From NCBI RefSeq assembly GCF_003815875.1, contig NZ_CP033924.1, positions 1,426,001-1,490,000 on the forward strand: 64,000 nt of DNA. The letters run 5' to 3'. Each line of letters starts with the position of its first letter. Position 1 is the stretch's first letter. The stretch is from Chryseobacterium lactis. Lineage in GTDB: Bacteria > Bacteroidota > Bacteroidia > Flavobacteriales > Weeksellaceae. The notes beneath the pieces are model-generated. The model saw only the letters and a program-made list of their open reading frames with translations, did not search any database and had not been told where the DNA came from. Shown piece by piece: positions 45,281 through 55,442 of this stretch. Made by a program: the position numbers and the translations under genes.

Positions 45281-46312
45281 TTACAGGTTTGGTTTCCAAT
45301 CAACAACTGCTCTGATAAATGCTTCAGCATTTTCAACAGGAACATTAGGTAAAATACCATGTCCCAGATTGGCAATGTATCTGTCTTTTCCAAAACGGTT
45401 AATCATCTCAGTGACCATTTTTTTGATCGTTTCCGGAGTTGAATGAAGTCGTGCAGGATCAAAGTTTCCTTGCAATGTCATCGTATGATTCGTCAATGTT
45501 CTGGCAAATTCAGGCTTAATCGTCCAGTCAACACCTAGAGCCGAAGCTTTAGACATCGTCATATCTTCCAATGCAAACCAACACCCTTTTCCGAATACGA
45601 CAACATGAGTAAGTGGGCTCAAAGCTTCAACAATCTGATTGATATACTGCCATGAGAACTCCTGATAATCAGTTGGGGAAAGCATTCCGCCCCAGGAATC
45701 AAATATCTGTACTGCAGAAACGCCTTTTTCTACTTTTCTTTTTAAATAAGCAATGGTAGTATCTGTAATCTTCTGAAGCAATAAATGAGCAGCTTCAGGT
45801 TGTTGGAAGCAGAATGACTTTGCAATATCGAAAGCCTTACTTCCTTTTCCTTCCACACAGTAGCAAAGAATTGTCCATGGTGAACCCGCAAAACCGATCA
45901 ACGGAATTTCATTGTCTAGTTTCTGTAGGGTAAGTTCAATAGCATCAAAAACGTATCCTAAAGTATCATTCACATCGGGAGTTTCAATATTCTGAACCTG
46001 CTCCATTGTTCTGATCGGAGTATCCAACCAAGGACCTACGGATTCTTTCATCTTGAAATCAATTCCCATTGCCTGAGGAACTACAAGAATATCAGAAAAC
46101 AAAATCGCAGCATCCAGAGGAAATCTACGGATCGGCTGTAAAGTGATTTCAGCGGCAAGTTCCGGAGTCTGACATCTTGTAAAGAAATCATATTGGTCTC
46201 TTAAAGCAATGAATTCCGGCAGATATCTTCCAGCCTGCCTCATCATCCAGACAGGAGGTCTTTCAACGGTTTCTCCGCGAAGTGCTTTTAAATATAGGTC
46301 GTTTTTTATCAT
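45281..46312 (-). CDS. hemE: Uroporphyrinogen decarboxylase
   Basis: HemE converts uroporphyrinogen III to coproporphyrinogen III. The 343-residue protein has the N-terminal signature [16 protein letters not shown] with the catalytic arginines, [12 protein letters not shown] with the key Asp, [17 protein letters not shown], and GNFDPARL and NLGHGILP near the end. Length is normal. It is the last gene of the minus-strand heme cluster, 47 bases after hemD, and is closed by a terminator. Confidence 0.97.
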   Translation of the reverse strand: MIKNDLYLKALRGETVERPPVWMMRQAGRYLPEFIALRDQYDFFTRCQTPELAAEITLQPIRRFPLDAAILFSDILVVPQAMGIDFKMKESVGPWLDTPIRTMEQVQNIETPDVNDTLGYVFDAIELTLQKLDNEIPLIGFAGSPWTILCYCVEGKGSKAFDIAKSFCFQQPEAAHLLLQKITDTTIAYLKRKVEKGVSAVQIFDSWGGMLSPTDYQEFSWQYINQIVEALSPLTHVVVFGKGCWFALEDMTMSKASALGVDWTIKPEFARTLTNHTMTLQGNFDPARLHSTPETIKKMVTEMINRFGKDRYIANLGHGILPNVPVENAEAFIRAVVDWKPNL

Positions 46313-46359
46313 AATCTATTTAAACTAATAGTATCGGCACAATTCCGATTATATCTATT

Positions 46360-47043
46360 CTAAAATCTGTTCTCCATTTCTCTCCTGATCAGCTCAAAGA
46401 TAGAAGTCAATGTATTTTCTTCAGAAGTGAAAATTTGTTTCTGAGTAAAATTTCTCAATTCACCGGAGGTTGTTTCACCAATAGAAAACAACTTCATATC
46501 CTCCAGAGAATTTCGCTTTGCAAAACTACGAACTCCGCTCGGACTAAAAAATACTGCAGCATGATATTTTTCAGCTATTAAAGGATTGATTTCCTCCGTA
46601 TTATATAAGGTGACTTTTTGATATTTGATATTCTGTAAAGGCAAATCCTTATCAAGGACATTGATTGCCAGATTGCCGCAGAAATGAAGAAATTGCTCAT
46701 GCTGGCAGTGTCCGATAATAAACCGGGACAACATTTCAGCGTTTTTTAATACCTTAAACGTACCGAAACCATGTTTCCTTAAGGCTCGTTTTGTTTTCTC
46801 ACCTACACAATAGATCTTATTGTAATTCTTTGCCGTAAAATCTTCGTTGGGTTTAAAACGGTTTTTAAAAAATGAAGCCACTCCATTAACGCTTGTAAAA
46901 ATCAATGAAAAATTTTTAAGCTCAAATGGATTAATGGTAATAGGTATGGTCTTAATTACCTCAACACAATCAACCACAATATCCTCTCCTAATTCTTTGG
47001 ATATAATCGATGGGTCTATATTTTTGGTAAATAAGATTTTCAT
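46360..47043 (-). CDS. hemD: Uroporphyrinogen-III synthase
   Basis: HemD closes the tetrapyrrole ring to the type III isomer. The family is poorly conserved; the 227-residue length, the IFTSVNGVASFF and VAVFFSPSGVRSF-like segments, the IGETTSGEL motif and the position between hemC and hemE support the call. It lies 55 bases after hemC. Confidence 0.88.
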   Translation of the reverse strand: MKILFTKNIDPSIISKELGEDIVVDCVEVIKTIPITINPFELKNFSLIFTSVNGVASFFKNRFKPNEDFTAKNYNKIYCVGEKTKRALRKHGFGTFKVLKNAEMLSRFIIGHCQHEQFLHFCGNLAINVLDKDLPLQNIKYQKVTLYNTEEINPLIAEKYHAAVFFSPSGVRSFAKRNSLEDMKLFSIGETTSGELRNFTQKQIFTSEENTLTSIFELIRREMENRF

Positions 47044-47098
47044 GTCTGCTCGGTATGAAAGTGAAAAATAAAGTAGAGAACTTTACAATCTAAATCTT

Positions 47099-48007
47099 TT
47101 AAATTTGGCTTTTGATTTCCGTCATCAATTCTTTCCCCCCGTTTTCAAGGACAATTTTCGCAAATTTTTCCCCGAAATTTTCTGTCGTGTTGTACTCAAA
47201 GTTTTCATCAACAGCAATGCAGTTTTTACCGTCCAATGAGCAAAGTGCTGCTTTGAAACGGATTTGATTTTCTATGATTTCTGCAAATGCTCCGATAGGT
47301 GCCGTACAGCCTCCTTCCAAAGTACTTAGGAAATTTCTTTCAATCTCCACACAGATTTGAGTTTTCTGATGGTTGATCTGATGTAGAATTTCATTAATCT
47401 CAGGTTTATCAGAATGTCCCGCAACAGCAATTACTCCTTGTGATGGAGCGCAAATCATTAATGGAAGCATTTCGTAGTCGATTTCCATTTTCATTCTTTT
47501 GATCCCTGCCAAAGATAAGATGGTTGCATCAAAATTTCCATCTTCCAGCTTTTGAAGACGGGTTTGGATGTTTCCACGAATATCCGAAAATTCAGCACCA
47601 GGATAATTTCTTAGCCAAAATGCTCTTCTTCTTAAGCTGCTGGTAGCTAATTTCAGTTCATGGAACTCTTTGTTTCTTGCAGATTCTTTTCTGATCAGAA
47701 TGTCTTGCGGATAATCTCTCTCCAGATATGCAATGATCTCAATATTCTGAGGTAACTGAGTAGGAACATCCTTTAATGAGTGCACAGCGATATCGATCTC
47801 GTCATTTAATAATGCAATATCAAGATCCCTTGTGAAAACTCCGGTGATTCCCAAAGAGTATAAAGGTTGGTTGAGATTTTTATCACCTGAAGAAACGATA
47901 GGAACAATCTCTGTTAAATAATTGTTGTTCTGAAGGTGCCTCGCAACCTCTCTAGCCTGCCAAAGTGCAAGTGCGGAATTTCTTGTTCCGATTCTAATGC
48001 TTTTCAT
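47099..48007 (-). CDS. hemC: Hydroxymethylbilane synthase
   Basis: HemC polymerises four porphobilinogens. The protein shows the IGTRNSALALWQA start motif, VHSLKDVPTQLP, SSLRRRA, and the cofactor cysteine in LEGGCTAPIGA. I start at MKSIRIGTRNSALA (48007, 302 residues); the frame is open eight codons further, to 48031. The start overlaps the end of hemA by 14 bases, which suggests translational coupling. Confidence 0.95.
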   Translation of the reverse strand: MKSIRIGTRNSALALWQAREVARHLQNNNYLTEIVPIVSSGDKNLNQPLYSLGITGVFTRDLDIALLNDEIDIAVHSLKDVPTQLPQNIEIIAYLERDYPQDILIRKESARNKEFHELKLATSSLRRRAFWLRNYPGAEFSDIRGNIQTRLQKLEDGNFDATILSLAGIKRMKMEIDYEMLPLMICAPSQGVIAVAGHSDKPEINEILHQINHQKTQICVEIERNFLSTLEGGCTAPIGAFAEIIENQIRFKAALCSLDGKNCIAVDENFEYNTTENFGEKFAKIVLENGGKELMTEIKSQI

Positions 48008-49268
48008 TGAATTCGTTGTTTGGTTGTTCAACTAATATTTCGTGCATTAATTTACTAATTTCTTCGGCTTTTAAAGGGTTGTCGATGATATATTTTGCAA
48101 AACGGTTGGTGATCTTCTGGATCATTTTGTCAGAAAGCTCCATGTCCGTGATGTTTATATATTTGTTCTTTTTGTAAAAATTATGCATTTCGTTGCGTTC
48201 CATGTTCTTTAAAACTGCTTTGAAATGATGAATATTTGGTGCCAGCTTTCTCTTTTTTTCCCATTCAATGAAGTCTTTCATAAGCTCCTTAATGATCTTT
48301 TCAGCTTTTGGGATCTCTTTTTCCCTTTGTTGAATGGTTTCCTGAATTTGTTTTGAAAGCTCATCCACATCAATTAAGGTAACATTTTCATTTTCGGTAA
48401 CATTTTTTTCAACGTTATGCGGAATTGAAAGGTCAATAACCAATGTTTCTTTTCCATTAGGGAAATGTGACTGGTTGACAATAGGATGCTTGGCTCCCGT
48501 TGCCACAATAAGAATATCTGTATTTTTTAATTCCTGGTCAAAATCAGAATAATCAACGTGAGGAATATTATATTTCTGAGAAATTTTTTCAGCTTTCTCC
48601 TGGGTTCTGTTAGCGATTTTAATTTTCGGCTGGTAAACATGCTTTACCAGATTTTCAACAGTGTTTTGCCCGATTTCACCAACCCCTAAAAGAAGGATGT
48701 TTTTTTCAGTAATTTTCTTTTGGCTATTGAGAATATAATGAACGGCAGCATATGAAACAGAAGCAGCACCATTGGAAATCCCTGTTTCATTTTTTATTCT
48801 TTTCGAAATCTGAATAGCCGCGTTAATGGCTCTTTCCAGGTAAGGATTAGAATTTTGTCTTTCCTTTTTGAAACGGTTATATGCTTTTTTTATCTGCCCG
48901 ATGATTTCAAAATCCCCGATAATCTGACTTTCCAGACCTGCTGCCACTCTGAAAAGATGAATTAAAGCTTCTTCTTTGGTAAGTATATTGGCAAACTGAA
49001 GAAAGTCTGTCAGGTGTACTCCGATGGTTTTGCAATATTCTTCTGCAATCAAAAGATAATTGGGAGTCGTGGTATAAATTTCTGTCCTGTTACAGGTGGA
49101 AACTACAAAGGCATCCCCCAAATCTTCTTGGTGGACCCGGGAAACAAAATTTTTGATGTTTTCGTCAAAAAATGCAAATTTTCCTCTCGTTTCGACATCA
49201 GCTTTTTCGTAGCTGATGGAAAGCACAGCAAAATTCGAGGTTTGATGGATGTTGGAGTACTGTAACAT
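47994..49268 (-). CDS. hemA: Glutamyl-tRNA reductase
   Basis: HemA reduces glutamyl-tRNA to glutamate-1-semialdehyde, the first step of C5 heme synthesis. The product has STCNRTEIY with the catalytic cysteine, GLESQIIGDFEIIGQIK, the NADPH domain GVGEIGQNTVENL, and a C-terminal dimerisation region. I start at MLQYSN (49268, 424 residues). The frame is also open to a TTG at 49280, but that TTG lies inside a -7 promoter box. It is the first gene of hemA-C-D-E. Confidence 0.94.
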   Translation of the reverse strand: MLQYSNIHQTSNFAVLSISYEKADVETRGKFAFFDENIKNFVSRVHQEDLGDAFVVSTCNRTEIYTTTPNYLLIAEEYCKTIGVHLTDFLQFANILTKEEALIHLFRVAAGLESQIIGDFEIIGQIKKAYNRFKKERQNSNPYLERAINAAIQISKRIKNETGISNGAASVSYAAVHYILNSQKKITEKNILLLGVGEIGQNTVENLVKHVYQPKIKIANRTQEKAEKISQKYNIPHVDYSDFDQELKNTDILIVATGAKHPIVNQSHFPNGKETLVIDLSIPHNVEKNVTENENVTLIDVDELSKQIQETIQQREKEIPKAEKIIKELMKDFIEWEKKRKLAPNIHHFKAVLKNMERNEMHNFYKKNKYINITDMELSDKMIQKITNRFAKYIIDNPLKAEEISKLMHEILVEQPNNEFNEKH

Positions 49269-49277
49269 AAGCAGTCG

Positions 49278-49285
49278 CAAATTTA
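49278..49285 (-). promoter_or_regulatory. -7 element directly before hemA
   Basis: TAAATTTG on the minus strand ends nine bases before the chosen ATG. If used, the hemA mRNA would have a leader of only a few bases. The TTG half at the expected distance is not seen. Confidence 0.4.
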
Positions 49286-49676
49286 CGCTTTTTTTAATTA
49301 ACCATCCTCTGATAGTGTATATGATAATTATCGTAAAAAACTATAGAAGTTGTCGGGAAAGAGGTTGTCTATGAATCCTAAAATAACTTAAAAATAAAAT
49401 GTTATGTCGGTGAAGACGGGTTTGTGTACACTTTACTGCCAATTATTACTTTCTGCACATTTTTTTTAGAGTCAAAAAACAGGGTAATTTTCATGGTATT
49501 TTTATCCTTTTCGTTCCCCATTAATTTTGGTTGAACTCAAACTCTCTAATTGTCTAAACTAAAAGTTAATAAAGAATTATAAATTTTAATAAAATTTTAA
49601 CCAAATTATCTTGGTGGGAAATTTCTTTAGTAGTGTTAAATTTATATCTTTGTAAACTTAAAATCAGAAGAAAAAT
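49281..49676. other. Divergent intergenic region, hemA and mreB
   Basis: I recognise no gene in these roughly 400 AT-rich bases. They include the hemA -7 box at one end and a mreB -7 box at 49645-49652 at the other. No strong hairpin was found. Confidence 0.5.
49645..49652 (+). promoter_or_regulatory. -7 element of the rod-shape operon
   Basis: TATCTTTG ends 24 bases before the mreB ATG. The nearest TTG upstream is 31 bases away, too far for the usual spacing. Confidence 0.4.
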
Positions 49677-50702
49677 ATGAGTTTATTTGATATGTTTACG
49701 CAAGAAATTGCGATAGACCTGGGAACGGCTAATACCCTTATCATCCATAATAATAAAATTGTTATAGATCAACCGTCAATTGTTGCAATTGAACGTTCTA
49801 CGGGTAAACCCATTGCTGTAGGGGAGCAGGCTAAGCATATGCAAGGTAAAACTCACGAGGATATCAAAACTATCCGTCCTTTGAAGGATGGTGTTATTGC
49901 AGATTTCCACGCTTCTGAACACATGATCAAGGAATTTATTAAAAAGATTCCCGGGATCAAAGGTAAATTCATTCAACCTGCATTACGAATTGTAATCTGT
50001 ATTCCTTCTGGTATCACTGAAGTTGAAAAAAGAGCGGTAAGAGATTCTGCTCAGAAAGTAAACGCAAAAGAAGTAAGGCTAATCTACGAACCAATGGCAG
50101 CTGCAATAGGAGTTGGTATTGATGTACAGAAGCCTGAAGGAAATATGATCATCGATATAGGCGGAGGTACTACAGAAATTGCTGTGGTAGCTTTAGGAGG
50201 TATTGTATGTGATAAATCTGTAAAAATTGCAGGAGATGTATTTACAAATGATATTGCTTATTACTTAAGAACTCACCATAATCTTTATATTGGGGAAAGA
50301 ACCGCTGAAAGAATTAAAATTGAAGTAGGTTCTGCAGTGGAAGATCTTGATGTAGACATCGAGGATATCCCGGTACAAGGTAGAGACCTGATCACAGGTA
50401 AGCCTAAAGAAATTATGGTTGGATACAAAGAGATTGCACGTGCATTAGACAAATCTATTATCAGAATTGAAGATGCCGTGATGGAAACTCTTTCTCTTAC
50501 GCCACCGGAATTGGCAGCTGATATTTACAAAACAGGTATTTATCTTGCTGGTGGTGGAGCACTATTAAGAGGTCTTGCAGACAGAATTCACAAAAAGACC
50601 GGTCTTCCTGTATTTGTTGCAGAAGATCCGTTGAGAGCTGTTGTTCGCGGAACCGGTATTGCCCTTAAGAATATGGATAAATTCAATTTCTTAATTAAAT
50701 AA
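49677..50702 (+). CDS. mreB: Rod shape-determining protein MreB
   Basis: MreB is the bacterial actin that guides lateral wall synthesis. The 341-residue protein has the ATP-binding segments IDLGTANTLI (about 13-22), IDIGGGTTEIAVV (about 159-171) and YLAGGGALLRGL (about 289-300) of the actin fold, and EPMAAAIG in between. It is the first gene of mreBCD-mrdA-rodA, 28 bases before mreC. Confidence 0.98.
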   Translation: MSLFDMFTQEIAIDLGTANTLIIHNNKIVIDQPSIVAIERSTGKPIAVGEQAKHMQGKTHEDIKTIRPLKDGVIADFHASEHMIKEFIKKIPGIKGKFIQPALRIVICIPSGITEVEKRAVRDSAQKVNAKEVRLIYEPMAAAIGVGIDVQKPEGNMIIDIGGGTTEIAVVALGGIVCDKSVKIAGDVFTNDIAYYLRTHHNLYIGERTAERIKIEVGSAVEDLDVDIEDIPVQGRDLITGKPKEIMVGYKEIARALDKSIIRIEDAVMETLSLTPPELAADIYKTGIYLAGGGALLRGLADRIHKKTGLPVFVAEDPLRAVVRGTGIALKNMDKFNFLIK

Positions 50703-50730
50703 TTTTAACTTTTTACGACTATATATCTGA

Positions 50731-51585
50731 ATGGGATTTTTGCTGAGATTATTTTCGAAGAACACTCTTTTCGTCTTCTTTATATTCCTGCAAATTATTG
50801 CTTTGGTTCTGATATTCTCCAGAAACGCCATGCAGAGATCCTGGGTTGCAGGTCAAACTGCTGCTTTGAATTCATGGGTTTCCGGATATATTGATGAAGG
50901 AGTTTCTTATCTGAAGCTTAAACAAACCAATGAAGATCTTGTTGCTCAGAATAAAGCTCTTATGACAGAACTTTACGGAAAAGAAGGCGCTAAAAACCCT
51001 GTTTTCAAAAAAGTTCATGATACCATAGGAGGCGGTCAGATCTATACTTTTGTTGATGGCGAAATTGTTTTTAACAGTATCAACAGACGAAACAACTATT
51101 TTACAATCAACCGTGGCCGTAGAGATGGTGTATTTCCACAAATGGGAGTTATGGCACCAAGAGGTATTGCGGGGATTGTAATCAATTCTACAGACAGCTA
51201 TGCATTAGTTCAATCCGTGTTGAGTGTCAACAAAATCAGAATTAATGCGGCACTGAAAAATTCAGGATATTTTGGAACATTAACCTGGAATGGAGATAAT
51301 TCGCGTGTCATGCACCTTGCTGATATTCCGAAGTATGTTGCTTTAAAAATCGGGGACAGTGTAGTCACAGACGGAAAGTCTGCGATCTTCCCTAAAGGGG
51401 TTATGATTGGGACTATCGCTGGATATTCCGTGGATAATAAAACAGGTTTCTGGGATATCTCAGTGGAGCTGAGCGAAAAAATGGGAGCGTTGAATAAAGT
51501 ATTTGTAGTGAAGAATCTTAAAAAAGCAGAAGTGCAAAAGATTCAGGATACATTGCAGACTGTAATAAAAAAGGAAAATGATTAG
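50731..51585 (+). CDS. mreC: Rod shape-determining protein MreC
   Basis: MreC is the periplasmic scaffold of the elongasome. The 284-residue protein has one N-terminal membrane segment (about 10-28), a coiled-coil region (about 55-75), and the beta-rich MreC core with NRRNNYFTINRGRRDGV and MGVMAPRGIAGIV. Length and the position between mreB and mreD are standard. It overlaps mreD by eight bases. Confidence 0.95.
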   Translation: MGFLLRLFSKNTLFVFFIFLQIIALVLIFSRNAMQRSWVAGQTAALNSWVSGYIDEGVSYLKLKQTNEDLVAQNKALMTELYGKEGAKNPVFKKVHDTIGGGQIYTFVDGEIVFNSINRRNNYFTINRGRRDGVFPQMGVMAPRGIAGIVINSTDSYALVQSVLSVNKIRINAALKNSGYFGTLTWNGDNSRVMHLADIPKYVALKIGDSVVTDGKSAIFPKGVMIGTIAGYSVDNKTGFWDISVELSEKMGALNKVFVVKNLKKAEVQKIQDTLQTVIKKEND

Positions 51586-52084
51586 CAGGACTTTATTTAC
51601 CGATATATTGATCATGATATTTCTTGTTGCATTACAAATATTTGTATTGAACAGGATTACGCTTTTCGGGAAGTATACTCCGGTATTATATCCCGTGTTT
51701 GTCATGTTTTATCCTTTTTTCAGAAATAAATTCCAGTTTCTGGCTTTAAGTTTTTTAATAGGACTATCAATTGATGGATTTCTCTATTCATGGGGAATCA
51801 ATGCATTTGCAACTACCTTGATCGCCTATTTCAGAACATTGATATTCAGGACGTCTACAGATACGTCTACAGACTTTTTCTCTTTTCAGTCCCTTCAATG
51901 GGCGCAGTTTTTGCTGTTTTTATTTTCAAGTATTTTCCTGCATCAGCTTTTAGTGCAATATATAGAGTTCTTTAAGTTGAGTAGATTTTTTGAAATATTA
52001 TTTAATGTGTTGGTGACTAGTGTAATTTCATTTATATTTATTGTTATTTACGCATTAATATTTAAAATCAAACAAAAAGTTTGA
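51578..52084 (+). CDS. mreD: Rod shape-determining protein MreD
   Basis: MreD is the integral membrane partner of MreC. The 168-residue protein is very hydrophobic with about five membrane segments. Sequence conservation in the family is low, so the call rests on topology, length and position between mreC and mrdA. It overlaps both neighbours. Confidence 0.88.
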   Translation: MISRTLFTDILIMIFLVALQIFVLNRITLFGKYTPVLYPVFVMFYPFFRNKFQFLALSFLIGLSIDGFLYSWGINAFATTLIAYFRTLIFRTSTDTSTDFFSFQSLQWAQFLLFLFSSIFLHQLLVQYIEFFKLSRFFEILFNVLVTSVISFIFIVIYALIFKIKQKV

Positions 52085-54126
52085 ACACACGTTATTTAAA
52101 AATCTTTTCCGTGCTTGTTGTCATCGCCCTTATTTTTGTGGCGAGGTTAGCTTATTTGCAATTATTTACAGATCGTTATGCCCTTAATGCGGCGAATACT
52201 TCCATTAAAATTGAATATGTAATTCCACAACGTGGTGTTATTTTTGACCGGAATGGAAAGATTATGGTAGGAAACCAGCCTGCTTACGAGATTTCTTTTA
52301 CCCAGGCTTTAATGAGGCCGGATTTTGATACGCTTGGATTCTGTGGCTTGATGAAAATCAACAAAGCAGATTTTATTAAGAGGATCGAGGTTATTAAAAA
52401 AGAAAAATATTATTCAAAACTGACTCCGATGACTTTCCTGAAAGATCTGAGCAGGGAAGATATTGCAAGAGTACAGGAGATTATTTTTAAGTATCCCGCA
52501 TTTAACATTGTACAGAGACCTCAGCGTCAGTATGAAGTATCTACTTCCGGAAACCTTTTAGGGTATACCAGTGAAGTAAATGAAAAAGAAATTAAAAAAG
52601 ATTCCATCTACTATTTGCCGGGAGATTTTATCGGCAAGACTGGAGTTGAAAAATCTTATGAAAAAGAGCTTCGAGGAATAAAGGGAATGAAATATATCCA
52701 AAAGGATATCAAGCTCCGAAATATCGGCTCTTATAAAAACGGATCTTTAGATAAGGATGTGGTTACAGGGAAGGATATTACATTAACCATTGATTATGAT
52801 CTTCAGAGAACGGCTGAGGAAATGCTTGTCAATAAACATGGTGCAATTGTAGCTATAGATCCTAATAATGGCGAAGTGCTGGTTGCAGCAACGGGCCCGG
52901 ATATTGATCCTAATCTTTTCACCGGACCCTATAAATCCAAAAATTTATATGCATTGTCAAAAGATACGCTTTACGAAAATAAACCTACTTTTGATCGTTC
53001 TTTACAGGCAGGGTATCCTCCGGGATCAACGTTCAAGTTGTTGACTGCTTTAGCTGCCATGCAAATGGGAGTAATGGATGAAAAGACTGTTTTTCCTTGT
53101 GGAGGCGGATTTTTCTATAAGGGTAAAAGAATTAAAGGTCATGGTGGTGCTGAGCCGTTAATTCCTTCTATTCAGGTTTCCAGCAACTGTTTCTTTACCT
53201 ATGCATTTATTGCTATCATTAAAAAATATCCTGGTAATCCCTCAAAAGGTGTTGATGAGTGGAAAAAGATCATGAGCAGCTTCGGAGTTGGAGAATTTTT
53301 AAATAATGATTTCGCAGTAGGAGCAAGAGGGAGAATTCCTTCCGGAGACTTTTATGAGAAAAGGTTTAAAGCGATCATGAAAGCAAGTGGTTCCAAGAGA
53401 ACGGATTTTCAAAATTGGGATGAAATGTCAACCGGAGCTATCTATAACGGGATGGGACAGGGAGATGTTTTGGTAACCCCTATTCAGCTTGCAAATTATG
53501 TGGCGGCTATCGCTAATAAAGGCTGGTATTATACCCCTCATATCGTAAAAGGAATTGATGGAAAGCCAAATCCTGATCCAAGATTTAAGGTTAAACATCA
53601 GACTTTAGTTGATCCGAAACATTTTGAACCCGTTTTAAAAGGGATGGAAGCTGTGGTTTTGAGAGGAACGGCAAGAGGGTTGAAATCTAATGACTTTACA
53701 CAATTAGCAAAAACAGGTACAGCACAGGTTCCGCAAGGAAAGGATAATTCGATCTTTGTATTGATTGCCCCTGCTGATAAGCCGAAAATTGTTGTGGTTG
53801 CCGTAATGGAGCACGCAGGATTTGGTGCTACATGGGCAGGTCCGGCTTGTACGGTAATTGCTGAAAAATATATTACAGGTGACTTGAAAAGAGAAAATCT
53901 TTATAAAAAAATGATCACCTCCAGTTTCATGCCGGAATATAAAAGGCAATGGATCGCAGATTTGAAACGTAAAGGACTTTATAAAGATCCTAAGCCGGAT
54001 TCAATTAAGCAAAAAAGAATAAAAGATAGTCTGGAGCTTGTTAAGCAGCAAAAAGCCAAACTCCAAAAGAAGATAGAAGAGGAAACTAAAAAGAATAACA
54101 CTCCTAAAAAAACTGTTAAGCAATGA
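52081..54126 (+). CDS. mrdA: Penicillin-binding protein 2 (elongasome transpeptidase)
   Basis: PBP2 cross-links peptidoglycan during rod elongation, working with RodA. The 681-residue protein has an N-terminal anchor (about 7-27), a PBP dimerisation domain with the RGVIFDRNG motif (about 51-59), and a transpeptidase domain with GSTFKLL (Ser316), VSSNCFF and LAKTGTAQVPQG. A Lys-rich tail follows (about 645-681). The start codon is TTG, overlapping the mreD stop; no ATG fits the membrane segment. It overlaps rodA by four bases (ATGA). Confidence 0.95.
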   Translation: MNTRYLKIFSVLVVIALIFVARLAYLQLFTDRYALNAANTSIKIEYVIPQRGVIFDRNGKIMVGNQPAYEISFTQALMRPDFDTLGFCGLMKINKADFIKRIEVIKKEKYYSKLTPMTFLKDLSREDIARVQEIIFKYPAFNIVQRPQRQYEVSTSGNLLGYTSEVNEKEIKKDSIYYLPGDFIGKTGVEKSYEKELRGIKGMKYIQKDIKLRNIGSYKNGSLDKDVVTGKDITLTIDYDLQRTAEEMLVNKHGAIVAIDPNNGEVLVAATGPDIDPNLFTGPYKSKNLYALSKDTLYENKPTFDRSLQAGYPPGSTFKLLTALAAMQMGVMDEKTVFPCGGGFFYKGKRIKGHGGAEPLIPSIQVSSNCFFTYAFIAIIKKYPGNPSKGVDEWKKIMSSFGVGEFLNNDFAVGARGRIPSGDFYEKRFKAIMKASGSKRTDFQNWDEMSTGAIYNGMGQGDVLVTPIQLANYVAAIANKGWYYTPHIVKGIDGKPNPDPRFKVKHQTLVDPKHFEPVLKGMEAVVLRGTARGLKSNDFTQLAKTGTAQVPQGKDNSIFVLIAPADKPKIVVVAVMEHAGFGATWAGPACTVIAEKYITGDLKRENLYKKMITSSFMPEYKRQWIADLKRKGLYKDPKPDSIKQKRIKDSLELVKQQKAKLQKKIEEETKKNNTPKKTVKQ

Positions 54127-55352
54127 AATGGACTGAAGGAATAGATAAGCTGGGCCTTGGACTGTATTTCATGCTTTGCATTTTTGCGATTGCAAATATC
54201 TACAGTGTTGACCAGAAGTTGGGAGAGAAACAATTCATGTTCTTCTGTATCTCTGTGGTAGTTGGATTGGTGATCTTTTTAGGAAGAAGTAAGTTCTTCG
54301 AGAATATGGCAGGAATCATTTATATAGGTGGTGTTCTGCTTTTGATAGGGCTTTTCCCATTTGGAAAGGAAATTCTGGGGCAGAAGAACTGGTATAAGTT
54401 TGGAAGCTTTACAATGCAGCCTGTAGAATTTGCAAAAATAGGTACAGCGCTGATGCTTGCCAACTATGTCTCGGGGCCTGATTTTAATCTGAAAAATAGA
54501 AAATCGCTTTTAACGGCTCTTGCCATCATTGGCATTCCTGCAGTGGTAGTTCTTGCAATTCCCGATGTAGGTTCAATGCTTGTATTTATCGCCTTTTTTA
54601 TTGCCTTATATAGAGAAGGTTTAAGCGGTTTCTTATTTGGTGTGGGTTTCATTTTTGCAGCAGTCTTTCTTGTGGCATTAGCGGTGCCTCCGATTTATGT
54701 TGCAGGAGCAGTGGTGTTGATTGCCGGTGTTCTGATCGCTATGAATTATCATAGAATGTCGTGGGATGTTATTTCCATCTCATCAATTGCCGGATCTATT
54801 CTTTTATTATGTGGGTTGGCATTCGGATCTCCTTTTATCTTAGAAAAACTTCCGAAACACCAGAGAGAAAGAATTGAGGTTCTTTATAAAGGAGAAAAAG
54901 CATTTAGAGATACTTCCGGGTACAATTTATTATATTCTAAAACAGCCATTGGTTCCGGTGGTATTTTTGGTAAAGGATACCGTGAAGGTTCAGTTACTCA
55001 AGGGAAATTCGTACCGGAGCAGCAGACTGACTATATTTTCTGTGCGGTTGGTGAAGAGTGGGGTTTTGTTGGAAGTGCGCTTCTGGTTTTAGCCTATATG
55101 GTTTTTATTGGAAGGATTTACTATCTGGCAGAGAAGCAAAAATCCACCTTTAATCGCGTATTTGGTTATTGCTTTGCTTCGATCCTGCTGATGCACTTTT
55201 CCATCAATTTAGGAATGGTTATGGGGCTTTTCCCGACGGTAGGGATTCCTCTTCCTTATTTCAGTTATGGAGGAAGTTCTTTGCTGGCCTTTTCTATGAT
55301 GACTTTTATTTTCTTTAAACTTAATTATTCGGATAAGAATAGTCTGGTATAA
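54123..55352 (+). CDS. rodA: Rod shape-determining protein RodA (SEDS glycosyltransferase)
   Basis: RodA is the SEDS peptidoglycan polymerase of the elongasome. The 409-residue protein has about ten membrane helices, with LGQKNWYKFG and FTMQPVEFAK early, the VPEQQTDYIFCAVGEEWGF loop, and GIPLPYFSYGGSSLL at the C-terminal end, all typical of the family. It closes the mreBCD-mrdA-rodA unit and overlaps mrdA by four bases. Confidence 0.96.
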   Translation: MKWTEGIDKLGLGLYFMLCIFAIANIYSVDQKLGEKQFMFFCISVVVGLVIFLGRSKFFENMAGIIYIGGVLLLIGLFPFGKEILGQKNWYKFGSFTMQPVEFAKIGTALMLANYVSGPDFNLKNRKSLLTALAIIGIPAVVVLAIPDVGSMLVFIAFFIALYREGLSGFLFGVGFIFAAVFLVALAVPPIYVAGAVVLIAGVLIAMNYHRMSWDVISISSIAGSILLLCGLAFGSPFILEKLPKHQRERIEVLYKGEKAFRDTSGYNLLYSKTAIGSGGIFGKGYREGSVTQGKFVPEQQTDYIFCAVGEEWGFVGSALLVLAYMVFIGRIYYLAEKQKSTFNRVFGYCFASILLMHFSINLGMVMGLFPTVGIPLPYFSYGGSSLLAFSMMTFIFFKLNYSDKNSLV

Positions 55353-55442
55353 GAGTCTCAAAGATAATATCACAAAAACGTTTTACCTTTTTTAGTCTGC
55401 AAATCCTGCAGAAGATATCCTGTTTACCTAAATCATCATTCC

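Noticed and set aside
52081-55352. Possible novelty of the mre/PBP2/RodA cluster
   Set aside because: Gene content and order are the ordinary elongasome operon.
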